Shown here: positions 1-6,960 of the stretch, one piece after another
How positions within the stretch are numbered: position 1 is the first letter of the stretch
Layout of the letters: every line of letters begins with the position of its first letter
Assembly: GCA_026702635.1 (NCBI GenBank)
Contig: JAPPBZ010000021.1
Span: 1-12,392 of the forward strand
Direction: 5' to 3'
Length of the DNA: 12,392 nt
DNA from: Bacteroidota bacterium
GTDB taxonomy: Bacteria > Bacteroidota > Rhodothermia > Rhodothermales > Bin80
Made by a program: the position numbers and the translations under genes
The notes under the pieces: model-generated
What the model saw: the letters and a program-made list of their open reading frames with translations, nothing else
Told to the model about the DNA's origin: nothing
Database searches by the model: none

Positions 1-1
1 T

Positions 2-142
2 GCGTGGCTGATTCTCCATGGGGGGTACTCGGCGGAACTATTTGCAAGAGTAAACAACCTCACCGACGAGGTCGTCCTACCTCAATTGGGGCTTCCGGGG
101 CCGGGTAGAGCATTGCACGCTGGCCTTCAAGTAACGTTTTGA
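2..142 (+). CDS. TonB-dependent receptor, C-terminal fragment (5' end outside window)
   Basis: The second forward frame is open from the window edge to a TGA at 140-142 and encodes 46 residues. The peptide contains LFARVNNLTDE, then LGLPGPGR, and ends AGLQVTF. This is the usual ending of a TonB-dependent outer-membrane receptor: the penultimate strand with an 'NLTDE' turn, a 'GLPxPGR' loop, and a last beta strand ending in phenylalanine, the residue the BAM machinery recognises. The family assignment rests on this tail only, so neither substrate (siderophore, cobalamin, sugar) nor domain layout can be given. The gene runs towards the Sel1 gene on the opposite strand. The reading frame is certain over this stretch. 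An unrelated outer-membrane beta-barrel is the main alternative. Confidence 0.78.
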   Translation, partial: AWLILHGGYSAELFARVNNLTDEVVLPQLGLPGPGRALHAGLQVTF

Positions 143-268
143 GAGCGACTGAAGAGTGAGGCGAGTTCTCTCAGGTTGCGTCGGGGGCTGATTAAAGGAA
201 GTTATACAGATCAGAGGCGAATATTTCAATAACTCACTGCTCTGACTTGAAGAATAAGATTGTGACGC
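143..268. other. Convergent intergenic spacer without a clear terminator
   Basis: These 126 bases lie between the stop codons of the receptor fragment (+) and the Sel1 gene (-). A 6-base inverted repeat (TCAGAG at 211-216, CTCTGA at 240-245) and a bulged one around 149-174 are present, but neither is followed by a T-run on either strand. I see no RNA gene and no credible reading frame. Confidence 0.5.
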
Positions 269-1192
269 TTACGGGTTGTTATTCGCAGATAGGATTCGAT
301 TAAAAATTTCTATTGATAAGTTTTGAGCCTCGGTTATCTGACTGGACGTCATGAATGAATCACGTAGCGAAGTTTTTTGGGCAAATGCTAATTGGTGTCC
401 TTCCATGGCAGCGACACTTAACCATGCGTAGGCTCTTACGTTGAAATAATTGCAATCACTGCAATGGTTGTAATCATCCCCATCATTTGGGAATTGCCGT
501 TTATTCATATACTCCATTCCTAGAGAATAACGGTCACTGGGATCTCCCTGCTCGGCGATTAACTCATACCATCTCATTGCCTCCTGTTCGTTTCTCGGGA
601 CTCCCTTTCCATTGTCATACATATTCCCGAGATTGCGCTGTGCCGTGGTGTCTCCCTGTTCCGCTGCCCGCCGATACCATTTTATAGCCTCTTGATAGTT
701 CTCTGGTACACCGTGGCCATTTTCGTACATAACTCCAAGATTCTTTTGAGCTCTGGCGTGTCCTTGCTCCGCTGTGAGTTTCCACCATTTCATGGCCTCC
801 TGGTAGTTTTGCGGAGTACCTTCCCCATTGTAGTACATAAATCCAAGGCTACCCTGTGCGTGGGCGTGTCCTTGCTCGGCTGCGAGTTGAAACCACTTCA
901 AAGCCTCCTGATCGTTCTTTTGGACACCTTTTCCGTTGTAGTACGCACCTCCAAGGCTGTATTGTGCGTTGGCAAGTCCTTGTTCAGCTGCAAGTTGAAA
1001 CCATTTTAATGCCTCCTCATCGTTCTCTTCAACTCCGTGACCATTTGCATAGGCAACTCCTAGCTTCCATTGAGCCTCAACATTGCCTAACTCTGCTGCT
1101 TGATGTAACTGATCAACACTCTGTGCTGCGATGTAGCTGGAATTCTCTGATACCAGAAGTATCAAAGAGAAAAGAAAAAACAAGAATCTCAT
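269..1192 (-). CDS. Secreted Sel1-repeat (SLR) protein
   Basis: The 307-residue product starts with a signal peptide: basic MR, a hydrophobic run from about residue 3 to 14, and a likely cut near the AAQ at 22-24. Five regular 36-residue Sel1-like repeats follow at about 30-65, 66-101, 102-137, 138-173 and 174-209. Each has the pattern AAEQG-(x)4-AQ-(x)2-LG-(x)2-Y-xNG-xG and an EAxKW segment. A sixth repeat from about 210 is interrupted by an insertion containing CSDC (244-247), then resumes at RAYAWLSVAA. The tail has MTSSQITEAQ, similar to the ending of many bacterial Sel1 proteins. Sel1 repeats are alpha-alpha solenoids that bind other proteins; the partner here is unknown. A periplasmic or envelope location is inferred from the signal peptide. 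The gene lies 57 bp behind the ABM gene on the same strand and may be its operon partner. The start is an ATG at 1192. Confidence 0.9.
   Translation of the reverse strand: MRFLFFLFSLILLVSENSSYIAAQSVDQLHQAAELGNVEAQWKLGVAYANGHGVEENDEEALKWFQLAAEQGLANAQYSLGGAYYNGKGVQKNDQEALKWFQLAAEQGHAHAQGSLGFMYYNGEGTPQNYQEAMKWWKLTAEQGHARAQKNLGVMYENGHGVPENYQEAIKWYRRAAEQGDTTAQRNLGNMYDNGKGVPRNEQEAMRWYELIAEQGDPSDRYSLGMEYMNKRQFPNDGDDYNHCSDCNYFNVRAYAWLSVAAMEGHQLAFAQKTSLRDSFMTSSQITEAQNLSIEIFNRILSANNNP
566..1105 (-). repeat. Five tandem 108-bp units encoding Sel1 repeats
   Basis: The five regular Sel1 repeats correspond to five in-frame DNA units of 108 bp. Short identical blocks recur at that period on the plus strand, for example variants of TGCGTGGGCGTGTCCTTGCT and of GCCTCCTGATAGTTCT. 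The units have diverged, so this is an old protein-coding duplication, though the similarity may still allow gain or loss of units by recombination. Confidence 0.8.
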
Positions 1193-1249
1193 AGGCTTAT
1201 GATCGAATCCACAGCAGTTATTCTGTTAAGAATCCGTTCATCGATTCAG

Positions 1250-1534
1250 TTAGGCAAGATAGTAGCTGTGTGCCATGGCCGGGGCGGCAAATAATGGTTT
1301 GACCTCGGCCCAAGTCTCTTTGAATAGGTCCGACTCCCGATAGGACTTTAGACTTGATTCGGATTCCCATTCGCTATAGGTGGTGAATATGTTTGGTGAC
1401 GTACTATCAACCCATAACTCAAGTCGCTTACATCCTTGCATTTGGCGAATTTTTGGAGCAGCGGCCTGAAACAGCTCCTCAAATGATTTTGTGGCATCCG
1501 GTTGCAGCGTAAGCCGAACGATTCTAATCAGCAT
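1250..1534 (-). CDS. ABM-domain protein, putative quinol monooxygenase
   Basis: This is a small, soluble 94-residue protein with the ferredoxin-like ABM (antibiotic biosynthesis monooxygenase) pattern. It opens with a strand, MLIRIVRLTLQP, then has a helix with FEELFQAAAPKIRQMQGC, a strand LELWVDS, the family signature FTTYSEWESESSLKSYRES at about 50-68, and LFKETWAEVKPLFAAP near the end. The length is normal for a single-domain member, which usually acts as a dimer. Relatives include quinol monooxygenases of the YgiN type and haem-degrading enzymes; the sequence does not settle the substrate. I chose the ATG at 1534, which puts MLIRIVRL at the N-terminus as in relatives and overlaps the pyrF end by 11 bp (ATGCTGATTAG). 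An in-frame ATG at 1549 would add five residues. The overlap suggests translational coupling with pyrF. Confidence 0.82.
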   Translation of the reverse strand: MLIRIVRLTLQPDATKSFEELFQAAAPKIRQMQGCKRLELWVDSTSPNIFTTYSEWESESSLKSYRESDLFKETWAEVKPLFAAPAMAHSYYLA

Positions 1535-2366
1535 GAGAATTGACTGCATGGTTCAGTTTATCACGCAGCTCCCGTGCGGCATTTGCAGCCATCTTGTCAA
1601 AGTCTTCACCGGAGGAGGCATAGAGAATACCACGGCTGCTGTTTACGAGGACAAGCCCATTGGGAGTTGCCGCACTTGCCACGGCATCAATAGAGCCTCC
1701 CTGTGCTCCAATGCCAGGGATCAGGAAAGGCGTGCCTGGATACAAATTGCGCAGATCACGTAATTCTGTTGGATTGGTTGCGCCCACAACAAACCCAATG
1801 GATCCCGGGAACTCTTCTCCCCATGTGAAGGCAAGATGAGCAACATGTGCATACAGAGGCTTCCCGTCGGCTATCAGGGATTGCAGTTGATCACTGCTAG
1901 GATTCGAGGTTCGAATCAGAACGAATACCGCACGGCCCTCGTACGCCAGAAATGGTTCCACGGCATCCAAACCCATGTATGGTGCAACCGTGCAGCCGTC
2001 CGCCTCCAGTAAGCCGAAGATGCTCTCAGCATATTTGGAGGCTGTATTGCCAATATCGCCACGCTTTGCATCAATAATTCGAATTTTATCCTTGGGAATG
2101 AGGCTAACAGTGGTTTTCAACACATCAAAACCGCAACTCCCGAGACTCTCATAGAATGCAGCATTGAGTTTGTAGGCACAGGAATAGGGAGCAGTAGCTT
2201 GAATGATCGCCTCATTGAATGCCAGAACAGCAGATTGGGGAGACCCATATCTTACGTGGAAAGATTCCGGTAGCTTGTTCAGATCTGGGTCCAATCCCAC
2301 GCAAACCATACTGTCAGAGATGTTCTGAGCATCATGCAGTCGTTGAATGAAGTCAGGCTTCATCAT
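1524..2366 (-). CDS. pyrF: Orotidine 5'-phosphate decarboxylase, type 2 (long form)
   Basis: This enzyme converts OMP to UMP in the last step of de novo pyrimidine synthesis, in the cytoplasm. The product of 280 residues has VCVGLDPD near the N-terminus, the catalytic signature IIDAKRGDIGNT at about 97-108 (the Lys of DAKRGD protonates C6 in this family), then PYMGLDAVEPFL, VLIRTSNPSS, the phosphate-binding GFVVGATNPTE and LIPGIGAQGG, and LVNSSRGI. Length and motif form match the type 2 (about 270-residue) enzymes common in Bacteroidota, Actinobacteria and Myxococcota, rather than the shorter E. coli type. The start is one of two adjacent ATGs, 2366 or 2363; relatives beginning MxPxFIQR favour 2363. 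A TTG at 2387 is less likely. The 3' end overlaps the ABM gene. The ligase gene upstream is divergent. Confidence 0.95.
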   Translation of the reverse strand: MMKPDFIQRLHDAQNISDSMVCVGLDPDLNKLPESFHVRYGSPQSAVLAFNEAIIQATAPYSCAYKLNAAFYESLGSCGFDVLKTTVSLIPKDKIRIIDAKRGDIGNTASKYAESIFGLLEADGCTVAPYMGLDAVEPFLAYEGRAVFVLIRTSNPSSDQLQSLIADGKPLYAHVAHLAFTWGEEFPGSIGFVVGATNPTELRDLRNLYPGTPFLIPGIGAQGGSIDAVASAATPNGLVLVNSSRGILYASSGEDFDKMAANAARELRDKLNHAVNSHAD

Positions 2367-2394
2367 CAGGAAGGAATTGAAGATCAATGATGAA

Positions 2395-2453
2395 CCTTAT
2401 GATACGAATGGAGGCTGGTTTTGCTCGGAACATAGAATGATCGTATCATAGGG
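2395..2453. promoter_or_regulatory. Inverted repeat between pyrF and the ligase gene (possible operator or paired -10 sites)
   Basis: TATGATACGA at 2398-2407 is repeated as its exact reverse complement TCGTATCATA at 2441-2450. The match extends to 12 of 13 positions (CCTTATGATACGA against TCGTATCATAGGG), with a 33-base spacer. The arms are about 46 bp apart centre to centre. Each arm contains TATCAT read away from the centre, towards the divergent gene on its own side, so the arms could be the -10 elements of back-to-back promoters, a bipartite operator, or both. The repeat is seen directly; its function is inference. Confidence 0.5.
2421..2449 (+). promoter_or_regulatory. Candidate sigma-70-type promoter for the ligase gene
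   Basis: TTGCTC at 2421-2426 and TATCAT at 2444-2449 are 17 bp apart and face the ligase gene. The -10 lies inside the right arm of the inverted repeat. Transcription would start near 2456, leaving a leader of about 130 bases before the ATG at 2586. Bacteroidota often use a different promoter consensus (TAnnTTTG), and I found no good match to that here, so this is tentative. Confidence 0.35.
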
Positions 2454-2542
2454 TCCATAGAGGTGCTGTGAAATGCAAATAGATCTCACATTAATGAGCC
2501 AGAACCAAGTATAGGTATATCCGAGTTGCAATCTTGTACGGC

Positions 2543-2557
2543 TGAATTGTCAATTCA
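2543..2557. promoter_or_regulatory. 15-bp palindrome in the leader of the ligase gene
   Basis: TGAATTGTCAATTCA is a perfect palindrome with 7-base arms around one central T, 28 bp before the likely ATG at 2586. It could be a repressor half-site pair or a small RNA hairpin over the leader. No family of regulator can be named from it. Confidence 0.3.
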
Positions 2558-2585
2558 TGTGAATCAAATCCAATCATCATCAACT

Positions 2586-3740
2586 ATGTCTACTGCCACT
2601 GAAATTCTAAAAATGCCTTCGCTCAGTTTGGGTGTTGAGGAAGAATACCTGATTGTAGATCGAGATACAGGTAAGTTGATCCGCGAAGCATCCCCAATGA
2701 TGTTGAAGGATGCCCGCTCAGCGCTTGGCGAGCAGGTTTCGCAAGAGTTTTTCCAGTCCCAAATCGAGGTGGGTACGAACGTCTGTAAAACAGTCCAAGA
2801 GGCTCGTGAAGAGTTGATTCGATTACGCAGAACGGTGTCCGATGTGGTTGATCCCTATGGGCTTGCAATTATTGCCTCCTCATCGCATCCGAATGCATCC
2901 TATATCACCCAGAGACATACCCCTCGGGAGCGCTACGAAATTCTAGCACAGAACATGCAGGTTATTGCCCAGAGAATGGTGATTTGTGGAATGCATATAC
3001 ACGCTGGGATTGAGGATGCAAATTTGCGGATTGATTTTATGAATCAAGCCACGTATGTGTTGCCACACTTGCTGGCTCTGAGTTCGTCATCACCCTATTG
3101 GGAAGGCCAGGATACAGGGCTGATGTCCTACCGTATTGCCGTATGGAACGAAATTCCACGTACAGGACTTCCAGAGCATTTTGAGAGTTATGCTGAATTT
3201 GAGCGGCATGTAGGCATTCTTGTTCATGCCGGCGTGATCGAAGACAGTACGAAAATCTGGTGGGATATTCGGCCAAGTCACCGCTTTCCAACATTGGAAA
3301 TGCGTGTGTCAGATATTTGCACGAAAGTGGATGACGCGATCTGCATTGCCGCATTGTATCAATGCTGGCTGCATATGCTTTGGCGTCTGCGGCGCGAAAA
3401 TCAGCGATGGCGCAGTTATGCAAATATGCTTCTATATGAAAATCGCTGGCTTGCCCAGCGTTACGGGATTGATGGGAAACTCATTGATTATGGGAAAGGG
3501 CAGATGGTGCCATATCCAGAGTTAGTAGAAGAGCTGTTGGAGTTTATAAAGCCCGATGCAGAGGATCTTGGATGTGTAGAGGAAGTAGAGCATGCGCGCA
3601 CAATTTTGAAGCGCGGAACCAGTGCACACTGGCAAAGAGAGGCTTATAGCAAGGCCCTTGCAGAGGGAGCTACCCCCGAAGAAGCCATCAAAGCAATCGT
3701 GGATATGCTCATCGAGGAAACGATGAGCGGGGTATGGTAG
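2586..3740 (+). CDS. Carboxylate-amine ligase, glutamate-cysteine ligase family 2 (YbdK-like)
   Basis: The 384-residue product belongs to the GCS2 family of ATP-grasp-related ligases (glutamine synthetase fold). It shows LGVEEEYLIVD near residue 15, EFFQSQIEVGTNVC at 54-67, the metal-site segment GMHIHAGIED at 135-144, SSSPYWEGQDTGLMSYR at 167-183, and WWDIRPSHRFPTLEMRVSD at 225-243. These are the family's conserved Glu/His metal-ligand and substrate segments. Members join a carboxylate to an amine using ATP; E. coli YbdK has weak gamma-glutamylcysteine synthetase activity, and the true substrate of this branch is not evident. I chose the ATG at 2586; the next ATG, at 2613, gives 375 residues, closer to the 372 of YbdK. 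A TTG at 2526 would extend the frame across the palindrome and is unlikely. The TAG at 3738-3740 abuts the stop of the convergent lipoprotein gene. Confidence 0.9.
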   Translation: MSTATEILKMPSLSLGVEEEYLIVDRDTGKLIREASPMMLKDARSALGEQVSQEFFQSQIEVGTNVCKTVQEAREELIRLRRTVSDVVDPYGLAIIASSSHPNASYITQRHTPRERYEILAQNMQVIAQRMVICGMHIHAGIEDANLRIDFMNQATYVLPHLLALSSSSPYWEGQDTGLMSYRIAVWNEIPRTGLPEHFESYAEFERHVGILVHAGVIEDSTKIWWDIRPSHRFPTLEMRVSDICTKVDDAICIAALYQCWLHMLWRLRRENQRWRSYANMLLYENRWLAQRYGIDGKLIDYGKGQMVPYPELVEELLEFIKPDAEDLGCVEEVEHARTILKRGTSAHWQREAYSKALAEGATPEEAIKAIVDMLIEETMSGVW

Positions 3741-4631
3741 TCACTCCTCCTCTGGAGGGAAGACCCAGAACAGTACTCGATCCCTGGAAACGCTCCCAAA
3801 GACTCCGTGTGCACCGGAAAGGGTTGGGAGCACATTCGGAATCACCCCTGGCCCGAAAGTCCCGTCACCACTCTGCTGCAACTGGGCGGAACGGACAAAA
3901 TCGACAAGATTTTGGTCCAGCGCATTCACATAGATGATGTTGCGGCCATAAAAATTGATTCCAATCCATGGATACGTCAACCCAATGGTCCCGTCAGTGA
4001 ACAGGGTAAAATTCGCCTCCGTGATGATCGGCGATGCGCTGACCCGAAAATCTTCTAAAGTGAGTTCCTCATCATCTTCCAATAATCCAGCAACCGAAGG
4101 GACCATCCCATCTTCTTCGACATCCAGTGCTTCCGTTACCAACGTGAAGCTGCTTTGAGATTGGCCCGAACTACGGCCAGATATAAGAACAAGTGTCAGT
4201 TGGTCATCGGACTGATAGATCCCTGATTGGCTCGAGGCGGTGAGGATTTTGATAGAGGTTGGGACATTGGTCGTTCCCGTGATGGTCGTCTCCACACCCG
4301 GTACGGTAACGAGTAAGTCATAGCGCGCACCGGGCCGAATGATATGTTCAGGGCCGAGATACTGGTAACTGCCAGGTTTGTCGGCGACGGGTTCCATCAG
4401 TAAGTCTTTGTCTCCCGTGCTAAGGATGACCTGTGCATTGCTCACAGCGAAATCTTCGGGTTGATTCGCCTGGTCGGTAGGTGCAAGCCTGCTCACACGG
4501 GCAGGGGGTAGGGGTTCACTCGCCACGAGTGTGAGCTCAACGACTATCTCGGTGTCAAGCACATTGAAGTCTGTTGAATCACAACCAATAACAATCAGAA
4601 ACAGACCGGTAAACACTATCCGTCTCAGCAT
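3741..4631 (-). CDS. DUF4249-type outer-membrane lipoprotein
   Basis: The 296-residue product has a lipoprotein signal: basic MLRR, a hydrophobic stretch and lipobox VIGC with Cys17 as the lipidation site. The rest is beta-rich, with the DUF4249 pattern: an early strand set ending in VVELTLVASEPLPP, a carboxypeptidase-regulatory-like section (VSNAQVILSTGDK, GSYQYLG, RPGARYDLLVTVPG at about 63-111), and a C-terminal HGVFGSVSRD near 275-284. DUF4249 proteins are typically encoded directly after a TonB-dependent receptor in Bacteroidota, and a role as surface-exposed partner of that receptor is inferred from this pairing. Here the ATG overlaps the receptor's stop as TGATG, so translation is probably coupled. 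Its stop directly abuts that of the convergent ligase gene. The substrate is unknown. Confidence 0.8.
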   Translation of the reverse strand: MLRRIVFTGLFLIVIGCDSTDFNVLDTEIVVELTLVASEPLPPARVSRLAPTDQANQPEDFAVSNAQVILSTGDKDLLMEPVADKPGSYQYLGPEHIIRPGARYDLLVTVPGVETTITGTTNVPTSIKILTASSQSGIYQSDDQLTLVLISGRSSGQSQSSFTLVTEALDVEEDGMVPSVAGLLEDDEELTLEDFRVSASPIITEANFTLFTDGTIGLTYPWIGINFYGRNIIYVNALDQNLVDFVRSAQLQQSGDGTFGPGVIPNVLPTLSGAHGVFGSVSRDRVLFWVFPPEEE

Positions 4632-6943
4632 CAGAAATCGAGGGTAAATGACAAGTTCGGCAAAGGAATGGGGATCTGCGGAATCGTACTTCTGGAAAGA
4701 GAGCCGTCATCTTCAAACTCATTAAAAATAAACCAGGCATTCTCTCTCGCATATGCGTTAATGACCTGCATCTGGAGTTCATAGTCGGCAAAGCGTCCCA
4801 GGGAGCCACTCCAGGTAACCCCGAAGTCCAGTCGGTGATAAGCAGGTAGCCTTGCCTGATTCAGGCCGGGAGAAACCAAGAGCTCCGTTTGGTCAAGCCC
4901 GTTAACGACCCGAGGACTATAGACTGTATAAGTGGCTTCCGGCCGCGTATATGCCTGGCCGGTTGCATAGGTAAAGACAGCGCCTAGCTCCCATCGGCGG
5001 GAGATTCTCCACTGGCCAACCACGTTCAGGTCATGAAGGCGGTCATTACGTGGAGAATAACTTCGTGGCATCCCAAACGTATCCTGATTCAGTCGTGGGA
5101 AATATCGATTGGTGTTCGCCAAGGTATAGGCAATAAACCCGTTCACGCGACCACTTTGGCGAGACAGCTGTATTTCAAGTCCGCCAGCCGCTCCTTTACC
5201 AAAAGCAAATAATTCAGCATACTCCAGCCCGGCAAGCCCAGTGCTGAATGGATCCAGTACAAAAAGCTGTCTCATCGTCCGGTAATAAACTTCGGTATCC
5301 AGTGTGATCCCCTCAAACAGGTTGGTCTTTAGTCCGAGGATGTACTGATCCCCGTATGCAGGCTTTACGCCGTCTCCACTGGTTAACCAGAAATCAAACC
5401 CCGAAAAGACCTCATTCGAGATCAGGGTCAGGAACTGATAATATCTTCCTGCACTTGCTTGCATCCGCACATCGGGTCCCAGCTGCCGCTCCATTGAAAA
5501 TCGCGGGGCCAATGTGAAGTAGTGGCCATACCCATAATAGGTTGCTCGCAATCCTGCCGTGAAGGACCAGTTCGTTGTAGGACGATAAGTGTCCTGAAGA
5601 TAGAGTGAAGCATGCTCAACACGATTACGTGTATGGAAAACCTCTCTGTCATCGAAGAAGTTGGTCAGGGGTGCGTCAAAAATTCCTGCCCAGAGTCCGC
5701 CGACAATATCGTGCTTTGATCCTGCATAGTATTCAAAATCTGCCCGCACCGAAGTTTCTACAACTCGGTTAACCTGCTTGAAATTGGTGCCGCTAAAGGT
5801 GGCACTTGGGGTGGATTCGTACCAGGTTGAAGTAATGGTGGCGTTCGTGAAGAACTGATTGGACCATAAATGTACCCAGCTACCGGTCACCGTACGATTC
5901 CCGTAAAGGAGTTTAATTTCGACTCCCTCCGTAAAGGTGGAACGAAGGTAGTCTGAGCCTGCATAGAATGAGAAAGAGAGTTTATCGTCACGGGAGACAT
6001 CAATATTAATCTTCCCATTGAAGTCATAGAAATAAAAAGCCCGGGGAACGGCATCAATGTCTTCAAATGCAATCAGCAGGGGTTCCAGCGTCGAGCGCCT
6101 CAGTGCTGCCATCCAGGAGCCTCGGGAATAGGGGCCTTCAGCAAATGCACGCGAAGCCAGCAGACCTACGCTGAGTTTTCCATCAGTCTCACGCCGGTTG
6201 CCATCTTTGTTTTGCACATCCAGCACCGATCCAATGACTCCACCATAGGTAGCAGGGAAGCCTCCTTTGTAGAGTCGGACATCCTTGATAGCATCGGTAT
6301 TGAACGAGGAGAAAAAGCCAAAAACATGGCTTGGATTATAAATTTTCGTGCGATCCAGTAGGATCAGTGTTTGACCGGGGTCGCCTCCACGGATATAAAG
6401 CCCACTGGAGTAGTCAGAGGATTGTGCCACGCCGGGCAGAAGCTGAAGGGATCGAAAGACATCGGGTTCAAAAACCTGAGGCAGTTGCTGGATCGTCGCC
6501 ACCGTGATCTGACTGACACCAATGGAGCGGACTTCCTCCTCCGTAATGCGGTCCGCGGAGATCTCAATGGCCTCAAGGAGTTCCTCGCTTGTCGTGAGTT
6601 CAATGTCAAGTCGGACCGATTCTCCAGGAGCAAACGTGATCTCACGCCGGATTGTATCGAATCCGATGTAGGAAAATCGAACGGTATAGGTCCCAGGTTC
6701 GATCCCCGAAACCGCGTAGTAACCGGACAGGTTCGTGGTTGCTCCCCGGAGTGTACCCTCCACAAAAACATTTGCAGCAATCAGAGTCTCTCCGTTGGCT
6801 GAGTCCGTAACGAATCCATCCAGCGCAGCCAACTCCTGCCCTTGTGTCGAATGAATGACTGAACACAATCCAACTAGTAGAACGGTTCTCTTTATGACGG
6901 ACACTACAAAATGGGGGACCAGTTCAGCAGCGAGGTTCGTCAC
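4631..6943 (-). CDS. TonB-dependent receptor with N-terminal carboxypeptidase-regulatory-like domain
   Basis: This 770-residue outer-membrane transporter has a signal peptide (KRTVLLVGLCSVIHSTQGQ at about 18-36), then a CarboxypepD_reg-like domain at 38-118 (LDGFVTDSANGETLIAANV, GTYTVRFSYIGFD). A plug domain follows at about 140-250, with LQLLPGVAQSSDYSSGLYIRG and GGFPATYGGVIGSVLDVQNKDG, and then a 22-strand-type barrel to a terminal phenylalanine (LSFTLDF). The transporter would be energised by TonB-ExbBD. It is smaller than SusC and its neighbour is a DUF4249 protein, not SusD, so glycan uptake is not implied. Coding can start at GTG 6943, 17 bp after the serS stop, or at GTG 6904. The latter gives a more standard signal peptide, MSVIKRTVLLVG. 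The cargo cannot be read from the sequence. Confidence 0.93.
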   Translation of the reverse strand: MTNLAAELVPHFVVSVIKRTVLLVGLCSVIHSTQGQELAALDGFVTDSANGETLIAANVFVEGTLRGATTNLSGYYAVSGIEPGTYTVRFSYIGFDTIRREITFAPGESVRLDIELTTSEELLEAIEISADRITEEEVRSIGVSQITVATIQQLPQVFEPDVFRSLQLLPGVAQSSDYSSGLYIRGGDPGQTLILLDRTKIYNPSHVFGFFSSFNTDAIKDVRLYKGGFPATYGGVIGSVLDVQNKDGNRRETDGKLSVGLLASRAFAEGPYSRGSWMAALRRSTLEPLLIAFEDIDAVPRAFYFYDFNGKINIDVSRDDKLSFSFYAGSDYLRSTFTEGVEIKLLYGNRTVTGSWVHLWSNQFFTNATITSTWYESTPSATFSGTNFKQVNRVVETSVRADFEYYAGSKHDIVGGLWAGIFDAPLTNFFDDREVFHTRNRVEHASLYLQDTYRPTTNWSFTAGLRATYYGYGHYFTLAPRFSMERQLGPDVRMQASAGRYYQFLTLISNEVFSGFDFWLTSGDGVKPAYGDQYILGLKTNLFEGITLDTEVYYRTMRQLFVLDPFSTGLAGLEYAELFAFGKGAAGGLEIQLSRQSGRVNGFIAYTLANTNRYFPRLNQDTFGMPRSYSPRNDRLHDLNVVGQWRISRRWELGAVFTYATGQAYTRPEATYTVYSPRVVNGLDQTELLVSPGLNQARLPAYHRLDFGVTWSGSLGRFADYELQMQVINAYARENAWFIFNEFEDDGSLSRSTIPQIPIPLPNLSFTLDF

Positions 6944-6960
6944 GGTAGAAGTGGGTTTAG

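Noticed and set aside
211..245. TCAGAG/CTCTGA inverted repeat as a terminator
   Set aside because: Six pairs around a 23-base loop without a T-run; too weak to call.
692..1194. Forward-strand open frames of 105 and 112 codons within the Sel1 gene
   Set aside because: They mirror the 108-bp repeats on the other strand, have no recognisable domain, and the Sel1 reading has a signal peptide and clear repeats.
1205..1245. ATTCT-GTTA-AGAAT hairpin between the ABM and Sel1 genes as a terminator or riboswitch part
   Set aside because: Five weak A/T-rich pairs with no T-run and no wider structure; the spacer is only 57 bp.
2526..2585. Extension of the ligase to the TTG at 2526
   Set aside because: Rare start codon, no ribosome-binding site, adds 20 residues not expected for the family, and runs through a palindrome.
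3745..3759. Hairpin CCTCC-TCT-GGAGG as a bidirectional terminator between the convergent genes
   Set aside because: It encodes the PPEEE end of the lipoprotein, has only 5-6 pairs, and no T-run follows on either strand.
6371..6802. Forward-strand 143-codon open frame opposite the receptor's plug region
   Set aside because: No domain or plausible composition; the minus strand encodes well-conserved plug motifs across the same bases.
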